Below are positions 23,371-32,014 of a stretch of 45,948 bases of DNA, in pieces (position 1 is the stretch's first letter; the number at the start of each line of letters is the position of its first letter). The stretch is taken from assembly GCA_025201805.1 (NCBI GenBank), contig MU619289.1:144703-190650 (forward strand), in the 5' to 3' direction. The position numbers and the translations under genes were made by a program. Under the pieces are notes generated by a model. That model was not told where the DNA came from. It did no database searches and worked only from the letters and a program-made list of their open reading frames with translations. The stretch is from Parasitella parasitica. Its lineage: Eukaryota; Mucoromycota; Mucoromycetes; Mucorales; Mucoraceae.

Positions 23371-24199
23371 TTAAGCAATGAGCTCGACTACGCCACCAGC
23401 TGCCTTGATCTTCTTCTCGGCGAGACGAGAGACGAAACGAGTGCGGACAATGACAGGCTGGGAAATGGTACCCTTGGCCAAAACCTTGCCGTAGCCCTAT
23501 GTTCAAAAACAAACGCATTAACGAAATTTGGCCGCTATGAGATCTCAAAATGTACGCATTTACCTTTTGGAGGGCATCAATAACAGGGACCTTTTCAGTG
23601 TTCTTGTATTGCTCGCGGACACCTTCACCGGCAAGAGTCCAGATCTTGTCAAGATTGACAATGGGACGCCAGTTGACGTTGTTCTTCAAGTGGAAGTGAC
23701 GCATACCGACCTTACCAAAGTAACCAGGATGGTACTTATCCATGTTGATACGGTGGTGATGTTGACCACCAGCAAGACCACGACCACCAGGATGTTTTCT
23801 GTGCTTACCGACACGACCGTGACCGGCTGAGACGTGTCCACGCTTCTTTCTGTTGTGATGAAGTCTGGTAGGCTACAACAAATTGACCGTTTAGTTTGCA
23901 ACTCGTGTTAAGATGAAAGATCCAAAATGCCCCAAGGACAAGAAGAATGAAATAGTCAAGCTATGAAATAGCAAAAGATGTTGGTATAACGCAAAGCAAA
24001 TGTCGAATGCATGGTTCTTTAACGAATGGTTCGAGTTCTGAATCCATCCAAATTCAGTTGAAGAAACATCCATCAATCCTATTCAGCAAATCCTTCATCT
24101 GCATCTGCATCTGCATCTTTTGCTTTTTCATATTTGCTTCTCTGTATCGCATCTGCTTGGATTCAGGCATTATTTGCTCTTGTTGTATGAACTCACCAT
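23371..24199 (-). CDS. RPL28: 60S ribosomal protein uL15 (RPL28/L27a)
   Basis: A structural protein of the large cytosolic ribosomal subunit. Exon 1 is only the ATG (24197-24199), followed by GTGAGT. Exon 2 starts at 23872 with [20 protein letters not shown], then [38 protein letters not shown] and [11 protein letters not shown]. Exon 3, after a GTAAAT...AG intron, encodes [11 protein letters not shown] and ends [10 protein letters not shown]. All are family hallmarks, and the protein is about 149 residues as expected. The first intron (324 nt) is several times longer than others in the window and contains a 38-codon open frame and a hexanucleotide repeat. Ribosomal-protein genes often have long first introns that hold regulatory sites or snoRNAs; I could not identify a snoRNA. 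Confidence 0.95.
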
Positions 24200-24355
24200 T
24201 TCAGTAAAAGAGGAGGATCTAATAATTAGCTAACTTGCTCATGAATTTTGTGCTTCTCGCTCCCTCGCCCTATATTCCCCTCTCCTTCAAGGCAGAGAAA
24301 AAAAAATCTCCGGGCCATTAGCTGTGTCCGTCCCGTGGTTTTTGTAGCCGTTTTA

Positions 24356-25060
24356 TTATTGAATCAGTAGTTTCATTTCAATGTTTAGCCTGTCCTGACA
24401 AACGTCATGATAGCGTTTAAAATGAGCTAATGTCCTTTCTCTTTCAGAACTTTGAATCGCAAAAGACGTCAATGCTATCAATCCTTTTTTGTTTGGTCTA
24501 TCGTGAAAGTAGATGACTGATAACATTGACGGTATTTCCTTTTCAGTGCTAGGCAAGCGTCCTGGATAATCTAAAATAGCTGCCATGCTTTCTTCTGTCA
24601 CTTTTGCTCCCATGCTTGTAGAAAGGATAAGTGCTAATTCTGGCACCATGTTTTGCTTGGTCTGATACACGAATATACAGCCGTTCAAGTCTGACTCGGG
24701 TGTTTTGACATGTTGAATGATGTGGTAGCGTAGTGTATTTGTTTTTAATGCGAAAAATACAGGCTCAATCACTGCTTCAAGGTAAAGTTTGTTGATAGCG
24801 CTGGTACAAAACTCAACAAGCATTGCTGGCTTTAATCCTAGCAGTGTAAACCCAAACTCCCCATACAACAGCATGTCTTCAGGCCTAAGCTCGCCCGCAA
24901 ATGTTAGTTGCTCAATTGATTCACGATCCAAGTTTTTCCAAAACTGCTGCTCTAGCAATCCAAAATATTCGAATGCTTGCTTCGCTTCCATGTCTGATTC
25001 CGAACAGTCTATGCCAACCAAAGGAGAAATGCTTGCACCCAACGTAAAATGGCCATTCAT
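24356..25060 (-). CDS. Conserved-looking hypothetical protein (234 aa)
   Basis: An intronless frame starting MNGHFTLGASISPLVGIDCS. The composition is that of a folded globular protein with regular hydrophobic spacing. It has no signal peptide, no membrane segment and no low-complexity tract. Segments such as PEDMLLYGEFGFTLLGLKPA and NMVPELALILSTSMGAK suggest an alpha/beta fold. I do not recognise the family. It is divergent from the metaxin gene (305 bp between ATGs), while the uL15 gene lies upstream on the same strand in plus coordinates, 156 bp away. Function not assigned. Confidence 0.8.
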   Translation of the reverse strand: MNGHFTLGASISPLVGIDCSESDMEAKQAFEYFGLLEQQFWKNLDRESIEQLTFAGELRPEDMLLYGEFGFTLLGLKPAMLVEFCTSAINKLYLEAVIEPVFFALKTNTLRYHIIQHVKTPESDLNGCIFVYQTKQNMVPELALILSTSMGAKVTEESMAAILDYPGRLPSTEKEIPSMLSVIYFHDRPNKKGLIALTSFAIQSSERERTLAHFKRYHDVCQDRLNIEMKLLIQ

Positions 25061-25365
25061 TTAATGACTTGCTTTGCTGTGACGATGATGGCTAAACTGT
25101 TTGATACGGCATTAGTATCACTAAACTGTGATAATGATCAACGAATTTTCACTACAAGCCAAAGTATTGCCATCATAGTAACAGCCTAGAAAAGGAAACA
25201 CCTCTTTGCTTTACGGAAATTAGGATGCATAGCTTCCGTAGTTGGAAGCTGAATAGTTTTTTTTTTTGGGATCCCTGAGATTCAATAAATCCCCACATCA
25301 GAGGTGTGTGATAGCTGCCTTCAGAGTAAAATTATAGTGATAGACTTCTTTTACTTTATACAATC

Positions 25366-26591
25366 ATGACAGAAACTCCAAGTTCGAGATTTGGCGAGTT
25401 GCCTACACTGCAGCTTCCTTCCTTTTTAGAGTTTTTGAAGCTTAAAAACTTTCCGTTAAAAGTGTTCCCAGCTGTGTACGAGCCACCAAGACTTACAAAA
25501 GACACATTGTTTATACATGGCCCTGGCTATAGAAACAGCCAAGCGAGCTTTGACGTTGATTGTCTTGTAATTCAGGTATATAAGTGCCCTTTGCCATAAA
25601 TTAAGCTTGACGTTTTTTTTACGCACTTAGATGTATCTCAAATTCTGTGGAATTGACTTTGATGTAAATAATATAAACGAACCAGCTGCTTCGCCTTCAG
25701 GTAGATTGTATTGTAAAAAATTGAACTCTGGATGCATGCTTAGTCAACTGGAAATATAGAAAAGCTGCCTTTTTTAGCCACAGTGTCTGGTGCCGTCTAC
25801 AATGATCAAGAAACCATCAACTGGGTTAAAGAAACAAGGGTACATATTTCTAAAACTGAAGAAATTGTCAAAGTCTTACTGATTAACACACTCGCATTAA
25901 AGCATTTGGAAAAGCAATTGACAAATGACAAAGATAGAGAGCAAGCAAAAGCGTTTGTGGCGCTTGTGGAAACAAAGCTCAAAGCAGCATTGGTAAAAGC
26001 AGAGAGATGATACATATGTTAGTCAATGAGTATTCATAATTCTCCTAAATAGTTATTTTCCATGTGGTTAGAACCACTGAATGCCAACCAAACCACATAC
26101 AAGTTTTACTATGGACATACGCCTACACCCATTAATATGGTTGTATCCTACACAAAACAAAAAGAAATTATTCAAAAACTATTGAGCAGCCGGGATATTT
26201 TGATTAGAGAAGAGGTAAATCTATATTTTTGACGAGGAGATGCAAGGGGTTTGCCATTAAAAGGCTAAATTATAGATATACCAAGATGCCACTCAAACAT
26301 TGAAAGCTCTTTCTGTTAAACTTGGTGATCAGACCTACTTCTTTGGCGCCAGGTAGGACGGATATTAAAGAATGCATGTATATTTAACTCATAAATCAAA
26401 TTAGCGAGCCAACATACACTGATGCCGTAATCTTTTCCTGCCTCCATTCAATCTTGAGTATGCCAAAGATTGTTGATGGTGATTTCTCTGATGAAGAAAG
26501 AAAGCAAGCTGCAACTTTAGGCAATTTGGTCCGTAAGCATGATAACTTGGTTAAATATGCCAAAAATATTTACGAAAATTGGCTAAAATAA
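25366..26591 (+). CDS. Metaxin-type outer mitochondrial membrane import protein
   Basis: Metaxins (Sam35/Sam37 relatives) are GST-like subunits of the SAM complex that inserts beta-barrel proteins into the outer mitochondrial membrane. I join about 6-7 exons: 25366-25575, 25631-25700, 25760-25992 (perhaps with an extra intron at 25840-25902), from 26053, and two more. The start MTETPSSRFGELPTLQLPSF leads into the GST-N-like part (MYLKFCGIDFDV, then EKLPFLATVSGAVYND). The C-terminal half has the family block YQDATQTLKALSVKLGDQ, TYFFGASEPTYTDAVIFSCL, like human MTX1 (ARECLTLLSQRLGSQKFFFG). No C-terminal membrane segment is visible, which fits metaxin-2-like members as well. Confidence 0.8.
25840..25902 (+). 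other. Candidate 63-nt in-frame intron in the metaxin gene
   Basis: GTACAT...TTAAAG is 63 nt long, a multiple of three with no stop. It can be read through or removed. A CTGATTAAC branch-like motif lies about 18 nt before the AG. Removing it gives NWVKETRHLEKQLTND, which lines up better with human MTX1 (HLRKEKYNAD). Confidence 0.5.
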
Positions 26592-27752
26592 ATCATTAAC
26601 AATCGATGGATAATCTAAACTATCATTTTGAAGATACAAAATTAATAGGATGGGGGAGAGGGGCTAAAAATACAAAATTCTTGGTGTGTGCTTGTAATCT
26701 GTAAAAACCGCTTTAGAAATACCATAACTAGGAAGAGACATGATATCGCTTTCGCCTCGACAGAGATGCCACATAGTGGCATTGCCACTTATAAAATTGG
26801 AAAGGTATCTGTTTGAATTCGTTTCAAGCTTTAACCAAGATTTCTATAGGTAATGATTGGTTGATATTCTGTACATAACTGGCTACTAGTATTCTATGAA
26901 ACCGTAAAACAGCTCTACTCGCTTAAGACTACTGAAAAGCAGTTTTACAATTCCCATGTAAATACAACATTGCATTGCCTTGTATTCATATCAAGCAGTG
27001 AATCAGTCATTTTGACATGCATATGAAGTTTTTTTTACCATACTCATTATTTACTTATTGAATGTCTCATGCATATAATGAGATATCGAGAATCCAAAGA
27101 CGTTGTGAGGTACAGTTATCATACTAATACCGTACTAGCTTGTATTATAAGTTTGAGCCCCAAATTCGTACCTAAAAATCACCCTTAAGGTTGTTCCAAA
27201 GTTTAAATTTTTCCTCTGCTCGCTTCGTTCACTACGTATTGGCTACATCGCTCTGGCTCGAACTCAGATCACTGTTGTGGTTTACCAAAAAGCTTTCACA
27301 GGAGCGCCCTTCGTTTGAAAGCATATTATCATATTTATATTCTCGTACGCATATATGCTTCTTCTAGTAGTATAGCAGCAGTGAATTTTGATGGAGGCCT
27401 TCTTCTGCATAATTAGAATCAGTTAGTATTATCAATTGTTCAAGAATTACTAAAAAGATTGGGTTTCCCTTTATCCGCTTTTTTAAGCCCAACATCTGAT
27501 GCTCATTGAGACGAAAGTAGTTTTTATTATAAGCATGCAAGTAATACCCGTGCCTGTTGTATAAATGCACGTATGTGTTTGTAAGTGGTGCCCATATTTC
27601 ATGAAACAATAATCGAGATGCACTGATCTGCTCCTGCTTGTATCTGAATTATATGATTTTGTACAAATACCAAAATCTTGGTTACAAATGTATGAAAAAA
27701 CTAGTAAAACCTTATGCAACGTAAACCACATAAAACAAAGAAGATACGAAAA
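26592..27752. other. Intergenic, no gene seen
   Basis: 1.16 kb with no supported gene. Minus-strand frames at 27364-27731 lie just downstream of the Ser-rich gene at 27753 and are probably its 3' UTR. Around 27230-27290 the minus strand has a B-box-like GAGTTCGAGCC, but no tRNA fold is supported. Confidence 0.45.
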
Positions 27753-28520
27753 TCATACTTTACGACTTTTAGGCGTAGTAGAGCGACGGCACATGCTGGT
27801 GTTGTTGTGAATTACACTTGAAAGGTAAACTGCCTTTTCACTATTCAGGACAGCGTTTAACTTGGCTTGGATTTCAGGGTTTTCGCTATAATTTCTGCTT
27901 GTCCTTCTGGTCGGTATCATATTTTCTGTTGCTGTAGAAAGAGCAAAAAGATTGTCGTGCGGAGGTACAGGTGGAGGTGGTGGCAATGAAGAGGAAGACG
28001 GTTGCCAAGTAGCTGATCTTGCCAGTGATGTAGAGTTATTTGGGCTGCCATCCATAGCATGGTGTGATGAGGAGTGTTGAGCTGCACAGTATGCTTTATG
28101 GTTATACTCAAACAACGTTGTTGATTTCTTTTCTCTCCCTTTTTCACTTTCATAGGAAGTGTTGTGTAAATGACTTTGACGTCGACCTGGTGTTTGAATC
28201 TGTTGAGGATTAGCAATTGTTTCAGTACTAAAAATCGCCGTAGTGGAATTGTCACAGTTTGCATTTGTTGCACAGGCATATTCTGTATATTCATAAGATT
28301 TGACTCCATCAACATCACCTGGTATCTCTAATTTAGCTTTGAGATGGTGATCATCAATGCTGCTTATCAAGTTGCTATTTCTTGCTGATGAGACAGAAGG
28401 CAGAGGAAGATTTTTGTTATTGATTAGGACCCATGAAAGAAAACCTGATTTTGGTCGATGTCTGCTCATTGTAGATGAAGCGGTTACGCTCCTTTGATGA
28501 TCTTGCGATTGTTGTTGCAT
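27753..28520 (-). CDS. Intronless Ser/Asn/Pro-rich hypothetical protein (255 aa)
   Basis: Single-exon frame beginning MQQQSQDHQRSVTASSTMSR. Much of it is disordered and rich in Ser, Asn and Thr, with a Pro run (SSSLPPPPPVPP) near residue 185 and a final Arg/Ser-rich end (CRRSTTPKSRKV). A short hydrophobic stretch (KSGFLSWVLINNKNLPL) is near the N-terminus. A predicted helix near the C-terminus (ENPEIQAKLNAVLNSEKAVY) is the most ordered segment. No known domain. It is one of three intronless Ser-rich genes on this strand in gene-poor DNA. Confidence 0.65.
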   Translation of the reverse strand: MQQQSQDHQRSVTASSTMSRHRPKSGFLSWVLINNKNLPLPSVSSARNSNLISSIDDHHLKAKLEIPGDVDGVKSYEYTEYACATNANCDNSTTAIFSTETIANPQQIQTPGRRQSHLHNTSYESEKGREKKSTTLFEYNHKAYCAAQHSSSHHAMDGSPNNSTSLARSATWQPSSSSLPPPPPVPPHDNLFALSTATENMIPTRRTSRNYSENPEIQAKLNAVLNSEKAVYLSSVIHNNTSMCRRSTTPKSRKV

Positions 28521-29344
28521 TTGAAATGATAATACTTGTATGCTTCTTTTGATTCAGATTGGTATAATAATTGGTTTTATGTTTAATATTACAGCTGATT
28601 ACTAGTGATAATGAAGGGAAAAGGTAAAAGAGTGTTTTATTTCAGAAAAAATCCTCAAGTTATATATTTATATATAATTGTTTGTTACAAAAAGCACCAT
28701 ATGAGATCTAAAAATAATTCGACAAAGCATTACTATAGCTGTTATGACTGTTGTACAAAAGCGTTGAAAAGTGTGGCGGCCAAGTGGACGAATATACATA
28801 CCTTTCCTCAGTTTTACATTGGTGTATATAATATGGTATCTTTCAGCTTATTGATCATTCTTTAAACCTACAACTTCTCAACATGACTTAGCAATGTTGC
28901 ACGGGTAGTATTTAATAAAGGCACCAATTTGCAGAAATGTTAGTATAGCTGTTTGGTGTGGCTGAATACTTTGATGTACCTGATCTAGAATTCAAACTCG
29001 TCTTGCCTTAGACACCTGCTATGAGCATTACGCAAAATTATTAATTAATATACGAAGTCTCGAGCTGACTTGATAGCGTTCTCTTATGTTACATGTACAG
29101 TTTATGTATTAAACTTGCACAGAAACGATGATCTATGCTCATCCAATGAAAGTGGGAGTGACATTCACTACGCTTCCGACTATCGTGATTATATCAAACG
29201 TATTCAAAACTGATTGTAAATGTCTACTAGGATTACTAGTAAGTAAAAGGTAAATATTTGCACCTTATGCCATAATCAAAATCCAATAATTATAGAAATA
29301 TAAACATAGTTTACATTGAGAACTTTACAGTGTGATCGATCTAC

Positions 29345-29468
29345 CTTAACTTCTACAGGCAGCCATAGACTGTGTCCGGTGATGTCCGAACCATCACCTC
29401 TCGCACTAAAAACGTTGTTGATCAACGAGACAAAACGACTGCTGTGAAGAGGATTTTGGTGGTCAAAC
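29345..29468 (-). pseudogene. Exon-like coding relic
   Basis: A minus-strand block preceded by CCTGGTAG and followed by GTAGAT, open throughout. It reads FDHQNPLHSSRFVSLINNVF, then SARGDGSDITGHSLWLPVEV. The composition is clearly protein-like. No flanking exon could be joined upstream or downstream. It may be a surviving exon of a decayed gene or mobile element. Family not recognised. Confidence 0.3.
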
Positions 29469-29902
29469 CTACCAGGAATAATATATTAGATAAGTAGGAA
29501 ACGATAAAATTTATTATACTATAGTAAATTAACCCAAAATTGCGATGCTATATATCGCTACACTATTAGACTTATCATCAGCCATTTGAACAGGTAATCA
29601 CACATCGAATGTTCTGTAATTCATAAAGAACAATCGTACATTTAACGTAGCATTTTTTGTACAGCAAATCATCTTATCATACTTAATAATGATTTCCTGA
29701 GCTACTTGAGGACTGGGTCATTATATCTACTAACACATCCACACTCACCCTTGCTACAAAATCAACATTTTCATATGATATTAATACCAGGATTTCCACG
29801 TTAAGTTGGCCTTTGTAAAGGTATTTGAAAAGGTTCTCCCTATTTCAATATTTTGAATAATATAAATTAAATAACCAACGGTAAATAGCACTACAGCGCT
29901 CA

Positions 29903-30018
29903 CGTCTCAGAGATGGGATCTTGTGAAAAATAGAGTCTTCTCCATTTGAAAAAAAACCCAATCGCGGACAATATTATGAATTTAAACATGATGCTTTAGA
30001 TCTCCCATCTCTGACACG
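29903..30018. repeat. Imperfect inverted repeat, 15 of 16 matched
   Basis: The left arm CGTCTCAGAGATGGGA (29903-29918) is complementary to the right arm TCCCATCTCTGACACG (30003-30018) except for one base. The spacer is 84 bp. It would form a long-looped hairpin in RNA. It lies at the 5' edge of a broken coding relic. Confidence 0.75.
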
Positions 30019-30310
30019 CATTCAAATGCTCTTTGGAATTTCCAAGCTATTCGCGATAGTATTCAAGTTTATCAGTTGTTGGTATCGATACCAGATCAAA
30101 TGATTGGTGTTATGCGTATTATACCATTTTGAAGCAAATTGCTTATTTAATGGAACATTTTGCTTTAAACGTATCCAAATCACTTTATAAACGGTTAGCT
30201 GTTCTCAATGACGATAATATTACCCGAATAGAGTATTAAAATTTCGCTCATTCAAACTAACCGATCCGATTATCCAACCGATGCCTAAGCTATATTTATC
30301 ATTAGCACAG
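30001..30310 (+). pseudogene. Broken protein-coding relic
   Basis: Three protein-like stretches follow one another in different frames. The first is SDTHSNALWNFQAIRDSIQV...LLVSIPDQM, ending at a TGA (30130-30132). The second is YYTILKQIAYLMEHFALNVS, ending at a TAA (near 30236-30238). The third is FRSFKLTDPIIQPMPKLYLS, followed by a GTAAAC donor-like site. The frame changes are best explained by indels in a former gene. The first two parts faintly recall a RhoGAP second half, but the third part does not fit, so I do not assign a family. Confidence 0.3.
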
Positions 30311-31302
30311 GTAAACACATTTATCATCTACAGCTTACCTGTTTCCCATAATAAGAATATCTCAAAATGGCTCTTGATATTTATCTTCAACAGAGTGAGT
30401 TAACTCTTAATTACAACAGCAAAAAATGATTGAGGTGGAATCAGCATATATGACACATGAGCAATGAAATGACATAAAGATTTTTTAGTACATGTTACAC
30501 ATATGAGTTGGCGTATCGGAAAGATATATTAATAATCTTTGCAGAAAAAATCGAAAATAAGAAAGGTTATTCTAGACTAATTCAGTCGTATTATTTGGCT
30601 TTTAGTTTTGTGGTAGTCACTCCTTACGATGTTTATAACGTAAACAGATGAGGATCCTGGTTTCAACCTCTGATGTATATATTAATAATGGTATTTGCGG
30701 CGCTACCGTTCAGCCGAGTTAATTTGAGACATAGCCTGTTGTCTTTCAAAGCCATCCCTTTTACAACTTGTCCACCACATAATCAGCCCTGGCAGCCTCG
30801 GTTTAACTTCCAAACGAATTAATAATAAAGGATTAATAATATTTACGTTTTCCCAAAAAGAAATAGAGTAAAAATAGCAACACTGCTTAGCAATACGTTA
30901 CTGTATATCTATTAACATTGAATGTATCACAATGAAATCATCAAAGAAACAAAGTATGCGCATATGTCTTATTTTCTCGGCTCAGAAGATGGACCCAAGG
31001 TTTCGATTTAATATAATTATCAAAAACCAGGATTTTGCCCAGGGTTATTTAGATGCGGCCATGTATTTATTTGAAACCTTGATTATTCTTGGTAAACCCA
31101 AGCGTTTTATTTTTGTCTAGTGAGTCCCACCATAAAAGTACCCAAAATGTTGTTTTATGTTATAGTCAGACAAAGCATGAATTTATTTTTATTTGATAAT
31201 GAATGATATGTGAATTTACAAAGAGACATGATGGTATAAATTAGGAAAAAAAACGATGGGATTGGTATAATAAGGAATCGTGAAATGTAAGAGAAGTGAA
31301 GA

Positions 31303-31761
31303 TTATATCATGTAACCTTCCATGATATCTGTGCGAAGAATATCGCGATTACCATCTCTGTAGCGAACCATCCAGCGACCATCAGGTAATTTCACGTAGA
31401 AGTTAGAGTATGGAAATTCATTGCTTTTGCAATAAGTTGGGCTGAAAGGAGGAATCAACATGGGAGCTGCTGTCACGTCTGTTTGATTGATTAATTGCTT
31501 TCTAGGGCGTTTTGAATCAGAAGACTGGTCATCCAAGGCCTCAACTGTCTTTAGTGATTCATCTGATAGTGTGGAATTACTATAGTTCCCTGTTGTATGG
31601 CGAGAGAAATAGCTGTGTCTTCTGCTAGAGCTGCTTTTGTTACTTTTATTACAAGGAGATGTACGAAATATATTCCCAATTTTTGACCAAAATGATTTAG
31701 AAGATTTTGCCGAAGAGTCTGTTGAAGAAGAAATCGATGTTTGTGACGAATGGTTGATCAT
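31303..31761 (-). CDS. Intronless Ser-rich hypothetical protein with WMVRYRDGN end (152 aa)
   Basis: The first ATG (31761) gives MINHSSQTSISSSTDSSAKS; the frame extends five codons further only from a TTG. Residues 1-70 are Ser-rich, with an aromatic/basic motif (KSFWSKIGNIFRTSP). The C-terminal 40 residues look folded: FPYSNFYVKLPDGRWMVRYR, then DGNRDILRTDIMEGYMI. This last block resembles a short conserved C-terminal module that I associate with small proteins of related fungi, but I cannot name a family. A TATA box lies about 80 bp upstream. It is isolated in gene-poor DNA. Confidence 0.75.
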   Translation of the reverse strand: MINHSSQTSISSSTDSSAKSSKSFWSKIGNIFRTSPCNKSNKSSSSRRHSYFSRHTTGNYSNSTLSDESLKTVEALDDQSSDSKRPRKQLINQTDVTAAPMLIPPFSPTYCKSNEFPYSNFYVKLPDGRWMVRYRDGNRDILRTDIMEGYMI

Positions 31762-31835
31762 ATTGGAAAGTATCAAAGAAATAATTGTATAAATTAAAAC
31801 AACAACTCAAGATGCTTTCATCGAGTGTTCTGTCT

Positions 31836-31847
31836 ATATTTATATAC
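31836..31847 (-). promoter_or_regulatory. TATA box of the WMVRYRDGN gene
   Basis: Minus-strand TATATAAATA, about 80 bp upstream of the ATG at 31761, adjacent to a T run (plus strand, 31848-31860). Confidence 0.5.
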
Positions 31848-32014
31848 TTTTTTTTTTTTTTGGCCGGCTAAATATAGCCATTATGCCCAGCCAGTTATAC
31901 AAGAATTGGCGCGACACTTGAGACCATGTGCCTCATTTTGTAATTCAGATTCAAACTGGTTTGACATTACAAATTTTTATTTTGGTTAAAAAACTTGACA
32001 TGTACAAATGGGAT

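Larger units (their letters stand above)
28521..31302. other. 2.8 kb sparse region with coding relics
   Basis: No intact gene found. It contains a minus-strand exon-like fragment (29345-29468), a 16-bp imperfect inverted repeat (29903-30018) and a plus-strand broken frame (30001-30310). A 62-codon plus-strand frame with a true ATG (30932-31120, MKSSKKQSMRICLIFSAQKM) has no supporting feature. Confidence 0.45.

Noticed and set aside
24054-24170. C/D snoRNA in the RPL28 intron
   Set aside because: CTGA and TGATGG-like words are present, but the spacing between boxes is too short and no terminal stem is seen.
27230-27290. tRNA or SINE-like B box (GAGTTCGAGCC, minus strand)
   Set aside because: No A box at the right distance and no cloverleaf stems could be drawn.
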